Shown one piece after another: positions 1 to 13,600 of a DNA stretch of 64,000 bases. Each line of letters starts with the position of its first letter. The first letter of the stretch is position 1. A program made the position numbers and the translations under genes. Location: the NCBI GenBank assembly GCA_013400975.1, contig WBMZ01004629.1:79288-143287 (forward strand), in the 5' to 3' direction. The notes beneath the pieces are model-generated. The model was not told the origin of the DNA. It was given only the letters and a program-made list of their open reading frames with translations, and did not search any database. Source of the DNA: Atrichornis clamosus. Taxonomy: Eukaryota > Chordata > Aves > Passeriformes > Menuridae.

Positions 1-1407
1 AGCATAATTATGCAAGGCAACAGGACCTCTCTGGTGCTTGCTATAAATAAGACCCAACAAGTATTCCATATTATAAACAGATTGAGGACCACCACAGACT
101 TCTCCCCTCCCATGGATTTATTCATTGTTTCTCCGTTACAATTGCCAAACCACTGACTGTAAAACTTCCTTCAGTCCCTACTTTATTTTCATGGTGAGTC
201 CCACTGCCTTATCAACATGTGTTATGTGCACAATGGCAGTCACTACTGCCTTTTTGCCATTCCCTACTCTTTTGCTACTGAAATCCAGCAATGTTCCCCT
301 CTGTACAGGAGCAGATCTGTGGGGTTTTTTCCAATCAGCAAAAAGCAGAGATTTTTAATGAGAAAAATCTTTGCGAGAAGGAAAGGGATGTGACACCTTA
401 TTAAGAAAAGAGCTTAAGCTGAGGACAAAAGTCTCAAATTTCCATTACTCCTTAAATACATCCCAAACTGTCTGCACTAGCTTTGTTGGCAGTGAAACAC
501 CACTCATTACATTGGACTCCTCTCCAAAGGCTGCAACAAATCTGTTTTCTTTTTCCTTAAAAATGTTAGTGTAACTGATGCTTTATTTTACAAGACTTAG
601 AGAGCATTGCTGTCTTGGAGCAACAGGCTGGGAAATGCACTGGTGTGAAACAGCAGTCAATGCCTCTGCTGTGGGGTGGATTTTGGCAAGGGGATGTGAT
701 GCACATCTGGTCTGCAGCTCCACTCTGGGAACAGTTCTAGTCACACTTTTTACACTTGGCCTGTGTTGATTTAGAAGCTCATTTGACATGCATATTTGAA
801 AGGCAACACTGATGAAAAGTGCAGGGCACACTTTAAATTTTTTTTTAAAAAACAAACCAAAAAACAGAAGGGAGGTTTTTTTGCCTGGTTTTTTTTTCAA
901 TATATTTCTGAAAGAACATATATGTTGGCTGACCAATTTGAAATACAAGCATTAGGAAAACTGATGCAGTATAAATCAATGAAAGTAATAGCAGAAGATC
1001 ATACTCATGGCTTTCCAAAATCAACGAGGATCATTATCAGAAAACAGATCTATGATGTTCACATCTCATTTTCCATATTTTCTTGCTTTGCCTTCCAACA
1101 TTCCTTGCATGGTAGTTTCGACACCTCTTTAATTTCTTCCTACAAACATCTGCTGCTTTCTATGCTATTTTTGTAGCAAATTTCCTACATGTACAACCCT
1201 CACAAAATGAAGGTTTACTCTTTCGCATAGGGGAGCAGGCTTCCCTCGGTTACAAACAGGAATGTCTTCACTTCAATGGATACTGACAAAGTGTTTAAAG
1301 CTCCTGGTCTGTAATGTTAAGGCCTGGGAAACCTATGTTCATTTAAATAACAGCAGTGAGGGTGCAAAACTCTAATTTTACAAATAAGCGTTATTTTAGT
1401 CTCTTTC

Positions 1408-1427
1408 TTTTTTTTTTTTTTTTTTTT
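1408..1427 (+). repeat. Poly-T homopolymer run (T20)
   Basis: An uninterrupted run of about 20 T follows a pyrimidine-rich lead-in. It could be the reversed poly-A tail of a minus-strand retrocopy. However, the sequence to its right does not resemble a transcript end I know and no AATAAA complement lies in the usual position, so a simple homopolymer is the safer reading. Its length is likely to be polymorphic. Confidence 0.85.
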
Positions 1428-1511
1428 ACTGGAGAAGAGGGATTTTTAAAAAAAGAAGTTGCAGATTGGATGGATCAGTTTGGAAAAAATGAATTGCACC
1501 AAATGTTGCTC

Positions 1512-1567
1512 TATTCCTCTCTCAAAGAGGAGGGGAATTTATTCCTTTCTCTCAAAGAAGAGGGACA
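1512..1567 (+). repeat. Imperfect 28-bp tandem duplication
   Basis: Two adjacent units each begin 'tattcct' and share a 'ctctcaaagaggaggg'-like core. The units are 1512-1539 and 1540-1567, differing by a 2-base insertion and a few substitutions. The divergence suggests an old local duplication. Confidence 0.75.
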
Positions 1568-2639
1568 TGGACAAAAATCTAGATGTTACAGTATACATGG
1601 TTATTGAGAAGCTGAATTTAAAAGAAAATACTGGGTTCTCACTATCATCTTCACTGTCAGCCATTTTTCTAAGTCCTATTCACCAAATAATCTTTCTGGC
1701 CTTGCTGACCGGTCACTCTGGGCAGAGGCTATTTGCTATAGAGCCACTGAATTACTAGCATTTGTTTTGCAAATTGTTTAAGAAGTGCTGAGTTCACACA
1801 TGGTATTATTCTAGAGGACACCACTTTTAATGCAGTTAATTTTGCCCATACGTGTGGTGGGGCATTGCAGCAATGACTGCATAATGGAACTACGAGGATG
1901 GGTTCTGGCTTCTGACACTTCAAAGCTTCTTGGTTTCTCCTGAGAAATAATTCACCACGGTGGCCTGTCTTAGGTAAAAAGAAGGAAAGAATCTGCTGTA
2001 CAAGTGCAGTTTTTTTACTCCCTATACTGTTCTTAGGTCTTGAGTTTCCACTGGGCTCTTTGACATATTTCCCCACAAACACTTGTGCTGAATACTGAGA
2101 GGATGAAAACTAGCTCTGAGTTTTTTCTGCTGGTTTAATTTCTTCCAAAATTCCTCTCTCCATCCCATTTACCTTTTTCAGCTTCCCGTGTCATGTCCAG
2201 TCTTTTCTTCTCTCCTACACATGGGAGCTGCATTGTTGAAGCTTGCTTACTCTTCATCTGGTGGGGTGTGTGTGTGAGTGTGTGCATATGTGGTGTGTTT
2301 CAGGTCCACCTTCACTCTTTAAAAGAGAGATATTTGATTTCCTCCCTCTTATCAGCAGTCATCCTTCCAAAAATTCATTCTTCCTATTCGAGTACAGGAA
2401 TGGTGAATCAGGCTTTGCAGATAGATAGACATTCTATCCATTTCATGAATCCCATTTCATGTACCTCTGCTCAAACTTTGGCTTTGAGTACCATGTGGTG
2501 GCAACCAATGCCCTTTGCCTGGGTGGCACTCTCCTGGACACCCCTTGCTCCTTTGTGACTCTGCTTTTCTAAGGTTCACTTCTGTCTCCTTCTCATGTTG
2601 TCCATTTGTATTGGATTTGCACGGCAAAATTTTGATAGT

Positions 2640-3240
2640 GGGGGTGGGTACAGGGGTGGCTTCTGTGAGAAGCTGCCAGAAGCTTCCCCCGTGTCCAACA
2701 GAGCCAATGCCAGCTGGCTCCAAAATAGACCTTCCAAGGCCAAGGCTGAGCCCATCAGTGATGGTGGGATAACATATTTAAGAATGGGAAAAGGTTTTTG
2801 TGCAGAAGCAATTGCAGCATGGGAAGCAACTCTGCAGACACCAAGGTTGGTGAAGAGGAAGTGGGAGGAGGTTCCCCAGGCCCTGGAGCAGAGATTCCCC
2901 TGTAGACTATGGTGCAGATCACGGTGAGGCAGCTTGGCCCTGCAACTCACAGAGGTTTGTGGTAGAGTAGAGGTTCACCAGAAGCCCCTGGAGGACCCCT
3001 ACACCAGAGCAGCTGTGACTCTGTGGGAAGTCTGAGCTGGATCAGCTCTGCTGGCTGGACTTGTGACTCCATGGAGGACCTGCATTGGAGCAGTCTGCTC
3101 CTGAAGGACTGCAGTTCATGGGAGAGCCCACGCGGGAGTTCATGAAGAACTGCAGCCTGTGGGAAGGACCTACCTCATCATTAAGTTCGGTCTTGTTCTC
3201 CCTGGACTCTGGGACATCTTTTCTCCTGTCTCCATTTTGG
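2640..3240 (+). mobile_element. Degraded LTR-like remnant of a dispersed avian endogenous retrovirus family
   Basis: The segment matches, from memory, a high-copy avian LTR-type repeat. The order is a 'gagaagctgccagaagcttcccc' lead, a block ending in 'gccaatgccagctggctcc', a TATA-variant promoter region near 2770-2785 ('ataacatatttaaga'), then a long tract of internally repeated 'ctggagcag...', 'gtgggaagga' and 'ttcatgaagaactgcag' phrases up to about 3175. No gag, pol or env sequence flanks it, so it is probably a solo LTR. Many CpGs of the family appear lost, consistent with age. The ends are approximate, since I could not place terminal TG...CA or target duplications. Class (ERVL or ERVK) and family name are unresolved. 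Several open frames across it are incidental. Confidence 0.7.
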
Positions 3241-3260
3241 ACTCTCGTCCTCTTCACACA

Positions 3261-6200
3261 GAACTGCCTTTGCTCTCACCCACATATGATCCTTTGCTCT
3301 GCCCAAACTGAGGATCATCCCTTCTTCCATATAGTCCCAAATCATCACAAAGTGTCTTCTATGCTAGGATGCCCATCCCTCTTTTGCTGTATATTATTCC
3401 CAATATATACATCTTCCTGGCAGGTGCAGTATCATAAATTACCATAAAATAATTACCATAAAATGCTGAATCTGAGTCTGATTTCTAATGGATTTGAATT
3501 TCCTCATTGATCACGATATAAGTGGGATTATGCTGTAGCAGCACGTCTGTAACAGGAAGGTGCATCAGCACAGTGCTATGGATCAAGACTTCATGAATAC
3601 TTCAACACATTGGAAAAGCTTCGGTCTTAGTTTCTGAACATCAGAAAACCCATAAGGGTGAGAAATTTTATCTGGTGATTTGTAAGAATGATTCTCTAGC
3701 ATTTTATAAAATGTAAACCGAGATTTAGGATGTTAGAAATTAGACTGGTTGTAAGAATATTCTTGTCTTGGGATGCTCTGGATTATGCTGGGGAGTCATA
3801 CTTACAACATTCATTTTTCTGTCTGTGAGAGAAAATGCTGGGCTTGATATCTTCAAATAAAAAATATTTTAAATGCCTGGTATAGTAGCAAAAACTGCAC
3901 AGGTGTAGTGAATGCTGAATTTCGGAAAGAGTATCTTTCAAACTTTAATGATCTAAAAATATCTGCTTGGTTGAAATGATTGATAGTCCTTCTCTGAGAA
4001 AGTGTATCATGTCTCACACCCACTGAGTTCAAAACATTACAGCCAGCTAACTCCCAGCTGGAGAAGGCCTTGAACAATAGTGGAATAAATCATGGGAAAA
4101 GTCCGGCTTTTCTAGAGGATTTTTCTTTTCAGGTACTTTTTCCTTGTGCAGAACTAAGAAGCTGATTGTGGGGCCAGGATGTACTTGACTGGGTGGCAGC
4201 ATTGCATCCTGCAGGCCAATTGGATTTCTCATTAAAAAGGTTCATTCTCCTTGTTTGAACTTAGTTCTCTATGGTTTTCAAATGTACAATGTAGCTTGTG
4301 GCAAGGTTTCCCTCTGCAGAATACTTCTTACTAAGGAAAATTGAGAAAGAGGGGAAACAGCTTGCTAATGACTGGTGGTAAGTGAGAGAAAACCTGTGAA
4401 CATCATGGATCCTACTGGAATGAAATCACAAACTAGTCATCAAAACTAATGGTCATTTTAGGAATCTTCTGAAAATAAGAGCCTTGAAAATTTTATGTCA
4501 TAATGGTCATCATATATACTAACATTTCAGACATTATTTCATATGATGGACAGGAAACCAGTCAAATTTTGCTTTGCTTTGCTGTTTTTTAATAGCAGAA
4601 TAGGGGAAAACTACCTTGCACAACAATCTATGTCTTAAAATTGTATTTGGGGGACTTTGCTTTTGACAAAAAGGAACAAAATTGTTTACTTTCACTTAAG
4701 AGGAGTTCTTTACATAAATCACAAATATGTGGAATTGCAGTATGTTTCTGCAAGGTAAATGAGAACAGCATATCACTCTTCTTGGTTTGGTCATTGCTAG
4801 GCACAGAGCCATCTTTTTAGATTGGTTTGTAATACATCCTTGTATAGAGCACTAGTACTGGCCTGATTCTAAGGCTTTGGATTCTTATTTCAAGATTAAA
4901 GTATTGTTGTGTTATTCTAAGTTTACTACATTTATATACCTGGGCTTTAAGCCTAAGGTTACTACAACTCTTTTATGATCGTGTTAATTTTGAGAAGATT
5001 AATTGATAAAACAGTAGCTGTTGATTGGACAATTGCAAGTGAAAATGATGAAATGAAAAGTAATCATTTCAATTTGAATCCTGTCTCATTTAGATATTCA
5101 AATGGTCTCCTTTTTTTATGCTTTATCTTACCAGAACTACTGATGTAAATATGTAAAACTTGCATTATAAAGCCGTGAACCTTATACAGTTAAGTCTATT
5201 TGGTATTATTACAACGCATCAAATTGCCTAAGTAAAACTACTAATAAAAAATCTGTACCGCTATAAACTACCATTATGGAGACATGCAAGTCTCTTGTTC
5301 ATAACAATCCAGGGGAAAAGGTATATGGCAGCTCAGAGAGGTACATGAATTAAATTGTCTCTGAATTAGGTGATTAGTACTTTTATCACTAACTTTGCCA
5401 CAAAAAATCTGCCTGTCAGATCTCGTCTTTGAATTCTGATCTGCAGGCATGAAATAGATACTTCCTCTCCAAATAAATCTTTTTATATTCAAACAAACCA
5501 GAGCCTGAATGAGGAGACGCAATCAGGCCTCTTTCAACAATAAAACCATTAGCCCTGCCTTATTTCTGCTGGCTCAACAAATAGCTGAGTGGGATTTATT
5601 TGCTGGCAGATGGAGGTGACTAATGATATAAGCAGAACTTTTTTTGAGGGCAAGTTCCAAATGTTTAGCTAAATGATGGTTGCAGAAAAGGCAACGAGCG
5701 TCAGACAGACATGTTAAAAAAGTATGCTTCTTTCTCATTCAGTGCGTTGCTCTGTGTTTTTTTTTTATTTTTAATTTTGTTTTAGTCTTTTTTCTTTATT
5801 GATTTTTTGGGGGGTCTTGGAGGTTTTTTTTGACTGGGACCTTGACACATCCCTTTAGGCAAAGTGTGTGTTTAATACAAATTCAGTGGCATGTTTCCAT
5901 CTACAGTAAAGCTGCATGCAGTTACTCTGTTTGAGAACAAAAGGGAGAGTGTTGAAATGAAATAGCTCTTACTTGGTTTGGCTAAAAGGTCCAGAATACA
6001 TTACAGAGACCACCAAGTTTTATTGACTGTACTAATCCTGCTTGATTCCACTCCTTGCATAAGACTGGCATCCCAAAATTTGTGAATGTGTCAATCAAAA
6101 CAGAAAAAAATGAGGTTTCCTGTGGTGATCAGACACCTCCACCTAGAACTTGAACCCTCTAAAATGAGTCAATCTCCATGAATTGTGCTGTTTGGACCTA

Positions 6201-9200
6201 TTTTGAAGCCCCACAGCCTTCTTATCTGGTATTTGATTCTGAGGTTTGAGCTGGCTCTGCTTTGTAATTGTTTTTGGAGACTCTAGGAGCTTTCAGTCTT
6301 TTATCCAGAACCTTTATTCTTTCTGTCAGCAGATGCCAAGTGCACTTTCCTCAGGGATGTCCTATTTTCTCAAACCACCCTTGGAATATGCCCCTGGAGA
6401 ACCCCATTCTCCTGAGATGCTGCCCAGGTCCTCTGGAAGGGCATGTTGCTGTTCTTCAAAGGTGCTGTTGGTTTGTCACTCTTCAAAGACCACATCACTG
6501 AAATCAGTCCCAGGGCACGTAGCACACCCCTTGGTGCTGGAGAGGTCACCCCACCCCTGTCTGTGGGAATCCACAGCACTGGGACAGTGGGAATGAGAGC
6601 ACCCAGACTCCAGCCCCATGGCAGAGTTGTGGCTCATCATTTTCTGGTAGTGAGCAGCCACCCGTCTCTGTACACTGACCAGTGTAATAACCCAGAAATG
6701 GTTACAGATTTTGGAAACAGAAAAATTGTTTCAAACCTGAGATGCAACTGTATATTTTGGACTTGCTTACTGTGATGGTTATCAGAACTGCAGATAATTT
6801 CATAGGACTGAGATCAATGGTGCACATGTACTTTATTTCTGTCCTCACTTCTTGAATGTGACTATAATGTCTGTTGCTGATGCTTCACAGATAGCTCAAA
6901 CCATTGTTTTGTTCAGTTCTGACCTTCATTAATGTTCTCATTTTTGAGCTTTCCTTTTATGTGGCTTAAGACAACTGTAATCAGTTTGATTAACATGTTG
7001 AAAGCATTTATGTTGCAGTGAGTTTTGGTTTGTGGCTCAACTCCTGTGTGTCCTGAACTCACTTTTGTGCATTGCTGATGTAACAGCTGCTCTGTGGGAC
7101 GATTCCTATATTTTCAGCACCTATGCATGCAACTGAAGCCAACTATATCTATGCTTTGATATTCTTGAATATTGTGCTCTCAGTGTTTTCTTGATTAGGA
7201 GATTAGGGAACATAAATCTATGGGCATATTTGCAATTTTGTCACGTCTTTATGGGGGAAATAAATCCTTCCTGCACAGACTGACAATAGATTTTAAAAAT
7301 ATCCTTCTGTTCTTCCTCCTCACACCATTTATCAGGATGCCTGTCATCATAAACTCTCTGTCATCATTAGATATTTTATTCCATCAATGTTAATTTATGA
7401 TTTGGATTTTCTTTGAAGGATAATTTAGTAGATTATTTTTAACTGTTTCTTCTTCATATCACATTGTGAACTGGGCTTCATATCAGTCTAATTTTTGTGC
7501 CTGAATTGCACTTAAGTTTACCCAAGTACTTTCCTTCCCTCAAGTCTCCTTGGCAAATCACTTGTAGTGTTCCTTAATCACTGGCTAAAGAGTCTTTGTC
7601 AAGGTGAAACAGCATCAGTTATTTTTCTGGGGGGGGGTTTTGTGCAATATAATTTTCTGTCCTCAAGCTGTCTCTCAAGTTCTGCAGAAATTCTGTCCTG
7701 AAATTATGGAAGAACTTTGTTCAATTATACAAATTTGCATTCCTATCAAGAAAAAAGTATACAGGTCTGTATTGAAATTTATTTAATTTGATAAGTATCT
7801 TTCCATTTCCATCACATTTTTGATCCAGCTGTGAGAGACAGATGGGAATCTTTCAAGTTAATTTCAATCATTTCCCCAAGCATTTTCTGTATTTTCTCTT
7901 TAGGCTTCTAAACCTTTAGCCTTCCTGAGGGAAATAAGGTAGTATCTGGTGTATTTTTTTTTTAGGAAATAGTTGAAAACCTTTGACATGTTTATAACTC
8001 TCCCTCATAAATGGACCCTGTCATGTGTCATCTGAAAGTGAACCTTCCCCAAAACCAATTCCCCCAGTGATGTCTTTGGAGAAATAAGCATATGGCAACA
8101 CAATGAGAATTCTGTAAATTTTATTTACCCTGGAATGCAAGTTCTTTATGAGTCAGAAACCTCCTTCCCAATTTATTTCTTTAGACATTTGTTGTAGTCC
8201 TAGAATGGCATTAGTTGATAAACCATTTAACTTTCTTCCTCAAAGTCAGATCAGTGGACTTAAATAGAACAAAATCCAGGCTACTTGTAAGTGAGCCCAG
8301 CCCCGCCAGCAGACGTGGCACACACCAACCTTTTAGTGTAGCCCCAGGCTGTAACCTCTTTAGCTCTGGCTGTGCTGGGAGGAGAGCCCCTCAGCGTCCC
8401 ACAGTCATGCTATCTCAGCGAACATTTCTTACTGACAGAGTAGAGCACAGCACTGTAGCCTCTTCTGGGGAGTGTTGCAAATGGCACTGTGCTCAGTGTA
8501 ACTGATTAGGCTGTCAGGCCACTACAGAAGGAGATAAAATACCCCATGCAGTTTGTTGGAAGCAACGTTTTGCTGCACTATTAGAAGTGTTTACCTTTCT
8601 ATCTGGTGTGAGTGTAGTGTTTTCTTCTTTTGTTTCAAGGAAAGTGGAAAAGAACTACTGGGCAAGTGCATGGCACTCTAATAATACTTTAATTTCATTT
8701 TTATGTGAAGTCTTCGGCTGGTTCCAATGATACTATTGGCCACAGTCCAAAATTTCTCATAAAAATTAAATGCAGAGAGAACAATTCAGGCAGCCACTCT
8801 ACCATTGCAGAGGTTCAAGTATCCTGAAGGTCCTGAGGGCAGAAGGAGTAACTCAATGAGTAAGGCTGGAAGTACCCTGGCAGCCCTGACGTGTCTGGGG
8901 AAGAGCTGCATGGCTCCAGCACCTCTTAAACATAAAAGAGCACATTTTGCTCAGTGTAGTGTTTTGGGGTAGAGAGAGGCACTTAAATCTCTGCTGTGCC
9001 CCATGGGCCAGTTAATCTGCTTTGTCTCAGGCCTGTGTCAAATAAGTAACCCTGAAGGTACAGAAGTACCTTAGGGCAATTGTAATCTGTGTCTGCTGCT
9101 TGTTTGCAAATGCACGAAGGAAGGGCAGGGGTGCAACAGGGCAGACCAGAGCAGGAAGGGCAGGGGTCCTTTACAGCTCTGAAACTTTTGTTAAGAAAGT

Positions 9201-10591
9201 GGCTCAGACCCAAGTCCTCAGCTGCAGAAAGACTGTGAGATCCATGTACTTGCAAGGAAGTGGAATGATTATTGATGCCAACAAGGCTGCCTGGCCCAAA
9301 TGACACGTGTCTAGCTCTGCTGGTGTCTCCAGACACAAGGCACAGCTTTGGTGAATGCCATGGTCCCCAAAATATTTTGCTTTGGTTGCATATTGCTTGG
9401 AATCAGAGATATCGCACACTCTCTTGATTCTACAGAAAGAAGGTAAAAACAGTGAGTCAGAATATATGGATGAATCATAAGGATAAAATTTTCCTGACTT
9501 TGGGTCTCAAGTAAAACATTTTAGGACCCAAGAGCCCAAATAACAAACATAGAGTTTGAGATATAGGTATGCATCAGGATCTAGGATCTTCAGAGTTAAA
9601 CCAGAAGACATCCGTGACAACAAAAAAGAAAATCAGCACTTATTCAGTGGATACTGGCAAAACATAAAGAATGGTTCCTCGGTTTGAATGGATTTTACCC
9701 CTTTCCCACTGCAGATTGCAGATACAGGTCTAAGTGCCTTTGCTCTATCATATATGCTCAATGTTCAGATGTGCTTGGTTCTTGTGGTTGCTTCCCCAGT
9801 CACTGTATTGTCAGGAATTTCTAGATTTCTTTGGCATGTTTTGCAGTTTGAGAAGCTTATACACACATGTGGAATTTAAGGGCTTTGTTTAAAATTTTAG
9901 ATGTAATTTAACAAATGTCTTCTTATACACTAAAAAGTGTAAACTGCATACTTTTTGAGCTCCAGGTGTTTCCTGAGGGAGGTAATGAGAACCTAGCAAT
10001 GTGAGATTGCACACTACTCTGAAATGCACTTGGGCACAGTTTCTTCATAATGGGAGGTATATTTTAATTCTATTTTAAAATCCATCCTTCATAGCTGCTT
10101 CTTACTCTGAACACATGTCTGGTCTTACAATTGAAAAGTAATGCTGGGAGATGATTCATAATAAACACACTAATTGTCTAAGTGAGTTCAATAACAGGGT
10201 TACAGAAATAGAGGTGGAACTGATATTATATCAAAAAACCCCAACAATTAAAGATCTCATCATAGAGTATGTTAGAAGACCTGAACCATCTTCATTTGGA
10301 ACATTCATGCTATTACTGTAGATTAATAAGACTAAACAATCAAAAATTAAGTTACTAAATTCACCAATTAAACCATATAAATCATTGTATTACAGTGAGT
10401 CTGACTTATAAAATTGTTACAAATTCCTGCAGTAGGAGCTAAATATTTGAAATCTTTGAACTTAGAGAAGTGATTGTAATTGTTTTCCTGCTGACTGTAG
10501 GCCCTTGCTCAGTGTTCATGACAAAACTAAAGCTTTAGGGCAGAAATCTCAGTATTCTACCCAAAGTCAGTATTTCCCTTTCTCAGCTGTG
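3261..10591. other. Long non-coding stretch, no gene recognised
   Basis: This is AT-rich single-copy-looking DNA with no recognisable exon or RNA gene. It includes a T-rich tract at about 5757-5832, a G9 run at 7629-7637, a GC-richer block at about 6370-6640 and another at about 8280-8510. I could not assign either GC-richer block to a repeat family. All open frames are short and have no recognisable motif. Confidence 0.6.
5757..5832 (+). repeat. T-rich low-complexity tract
   Basis: Runs of T dominate, interrupted by single A, G or C bases, followed by a short G run near 5809-5815. This is low-complexity sequence with no clear repeating unit. Confidence 0.7.
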
Positions 10592-10684
10592 GGAAGTAGG
10601 AGTGTGAAGGAGTTGAGTCGCTTGGCCAGGATCTCACAGGTCAATGGCATTGCTAGGAATAGAAATGAGGTCTTCTGTTTCTAC
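10592..10684 (-). mobile_element. MIR/CORE-SINE-like fossil fragment
   Basis: Read on the plus strand, the order of phrases follows the reverse complement of the MIR SINE. It runs from a 'ggaagtagg...gaaggagttgagtcgctt' segment through 'ccaggatctcacag' and 'aatggcattgctaggaatag' to 'gaggtcttctg'. In the MIR family the corresponding order is the 'gaggttaagt...cttgccc' segment, then 'aaggtcacacag', 'agtggcagagctgggat' and 'cccaggtctg'. The match is imperfect but collinear over about 90 bases. Such elements predate birds and survive only as rare, highly diverged copies in avian genomes. An L2-type or other CORE-SINE tail is the main alternative. Confidence 0.6.
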
Positions 10685-13600
10685 TAATTTTTATAGATTT
10701 CTGTGTGGCTGTTTCAGAAGGGGTTTAAAGACGTTTTCACTGTTCTTATAGCGTTGGAATGTGCTGACGAAGCAGCCAAGTTAACTTCACTCCACAGCAG
10801 CTCTTAGCTGTGGTGCTCCTGTATTTAAGCCCATATAGAACTGTAAATAATAAAACCTAAATTTTGAGTGCTTGTTCTGAGACACGTCAGTACTTTATCT
10901 TTATGAGTCTTGAAGTCTCAACTTGTGCACCCGAAGGGATAACTGAAAAGAGTAGGGGAAATGGTGCAGAATGAAGTCCTATCACCTGCAGAAAGAGCAT
11001 TTACAAGCCAAATTCCATGACTGCATTTTCACATTCAATGAATTGCAGCATGGTGAGTAGGATAACAATAGTTAATTGCAAGATACTAAGTTGGGAAATC
11101 TCTACTGGGGCATGGAGTTGAAAACAATTATATATATCAGCCCTAAAGATTAAGGTTTATTAAAACCAATTTTTATGCTAATCAGAGTTAAGTAGTGAAT
11201 ATGCCATATTTATTTATGTATGACAACCTGTAGCTGAGCTAAAGACCCTTGAGCACTGTACAAAAGGATAATTGATATTTTTGTTTAAAGAAAAATAGTC
11301 TGAACCTGAATCCTTTGGGAATCCAACATCTGTTTTGAAAAAGGGTTGAAGAGGTTGCCCCCCAACCTTGTCCCCTGCAGGTTGGGACAGGAGAGGAAAA
11401 CAGGAAGTTTTATTCATCTTACTTTCTCAGTTTTCCAAGTTACAGACTCCAGCTGTTTCCATCAACTTTGTTTTCTGGGAAAAAAAAAAAAAAGAAGATA
11501 AAAAAGACCTCTATAGAGCTCTTTAGCTTTCTTTAAGTGACTCTTTGTTGAAACCTGCATTGCATTTTTCAATAATTCCAGAGTAGTTTTCTTTCTTCCT
11601 TTCCCAAAGCAAACATCTCTTACCCAACTTCTCCTCTTCCTGAAAGAAAAGAAATAAAAGCAAAATAAAAGCAGCAGGGTTAGGGGTGAAGGAGAGGAAT
11701 GGTGTCTACAGCAAGAAACGTGGCCATATAATGTCAGACCTCGGATCTGTTGCAAGTGACAAGTGAAAGCCTACCTGCAGGCAAACAGCAAGTGCGCCTT
11801 CCACTTTGCCTAAAATCAACATCTTACATAACATGCCCAGATAAAGATTGACCATAGCACTTGGAAGTTATGGGCTAATAGGATGGTATTTTAAGTGGCA
11901 ATCATTACATACCCTGCATCCCTCTTGTAGAGCAAGTTCTCCCAAGTATCTCCATTCCCAGAAGTGCATTAACTCACATGGACTATAACATATCGAAACT
12001 GGCTGCTCTCATTAGTTAATCCCTTTTGTACAGGAGCAGGGGCAGAAACCCCTGTAAATGCTGGGGATCAATTAGTCATCTTTGATGAGGTGGTTGAAAC
12101 AATAATCACTGCTGTTTCTTTCTCTTTTTCTTTGCAGCTCAGGGAAGTGAAGCTATTGGGGGTTTTCATAAGGTGTCTGGAAGTAAGTCTGAACTAGAGG
12201 AGAATACACTGTAGAGGTGCCTTTCTGTTTTGCAAGTCCAGCCCATGTACTGGGGCTGTGTGGCAGGAGGTAAAACAGCAAATGATATCATTGGCAACTG
12301 ATATTCCTGTGTTAAGGTCAAATTACGAATACCCTTGGATAAGAATTTTAATAGAGTTTTTAATGCTTTATCCTGTTTAGTGGTTTTGTGTTTGATTTTT
12401 AATGCTTCATATTAGTGTAAATATCATCAGCACAGGATGTTTAAACAGTTGGAAATATAATGCCAGATTTTATACAACCAACTTTTATTCATATTGGAGA
12501 GAAACCTATTTTTTTCTCCTGAAACATTTCCTGGTTTTCAGTCACTTATATTTTTGTGAAACTTTTACCATTTCAATAGCTTTAGACTCATTTCTCATGG
12601 GAAATTTCTCTAAAATTTTTAGATGTTGCTAAGGATGAAACAATGGGGAAAAAACATTCTTTTGTTGACTAAAGATTTTCTAAAGGAAAAGTGATGAGTT
12701 TCAAATCAAAGTCCAGAACAGGAGCTTGAGGGGAGAATCTATGTATGACTGAGTGAATAGCTGTAGATCTGCAAAGAATGTTATATCTATATGAGAAGAA
12801 ATGGGACTGGCCAAAGGGAAAGATAAGGACCTAACAAGGCTGAGAGAATTAAGAAGAGGCTGGAGGAGAAATGAGCCAGGCAGTCAAGGTGGGTGTTCCA
12901 GCTCCCTGGTAGTGGTCTCTAGCATCTACCATGGTTTTCCGCCATGCCCTTAGCCAAACAGCAGAGATCTGGGCAGTGCCTTTTAAAGACCCCATCTACC
13001 TCCTGGTGGCCCTTGTGAGTGGCAGCACAATGTCAAACATTTTTTTCTGTTCTTGAAAAACACATGCCATTTGATGAAAATGTTATCAAGGATGAAAACT
13101 TATGCAAGTTGTCTTTCATGACCAGGTTCATTCTACAATCAGGACAGAGAGTTCCAGGAACTGATCATGGTTAAAGACACTAAAAGATCCATTCCCATTT
13201 CATTGGTCCCAGAAATGGGAAAGAAGACAGAATTTATAAGGGAGCATATGGCAAGGGGGTGATGTTCTACCCTGGAGAATTGGATACAGTCCCTTTTTCT
13301 GTCAAACACTTCCCATGTGGTGATAGCTGAGTCACTCAAGCAATCTTTTCAGAAGCTGTCAATAATTTTACATTCCTTTTATTCTTAGTGCAGGACTTGT
13401 AGGCGTGCTGAACTTTCTCAGCTGCAGCGAAGTCAGGGAAGCCATGCTCCAAACATGAAATAATATTCAAAAAAATCTGGTTTGGGGAATTTAAAATCAT
13501 GTCCAAAATGGTTACATTTGGCCTTGATCTTCCTGGGACCCACTAGTTTTCAACCAGAAGGGATACTGCCAAGCCCTCTCACTTCAAAATGATACTGTGC

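Larger units (their letters stand above)
1..2624. other. AT-rich non-coding sequence, no gene recognised
   Basis: Stops occur in all frames and no open frame resembles a known protein. The stretch holds a T/A-rich segment at about 838-902, the T20 run at 1408-1427, the small tandem duplication at 1512-1567 and a short GT-rich patch at about 2265-2300. Nothing else is recognised. It could be intergenic or intronic. Confidence 0.6.

Noticed and set aside
1408..1427. Poly-T run as the tail of a minus-strand processed pseudogene
   Set aside because: No complement of AATAAA in position, no target-site duplication and no protein-like frame follows. The same reasoning applies to the T21 run at 48250-48270.
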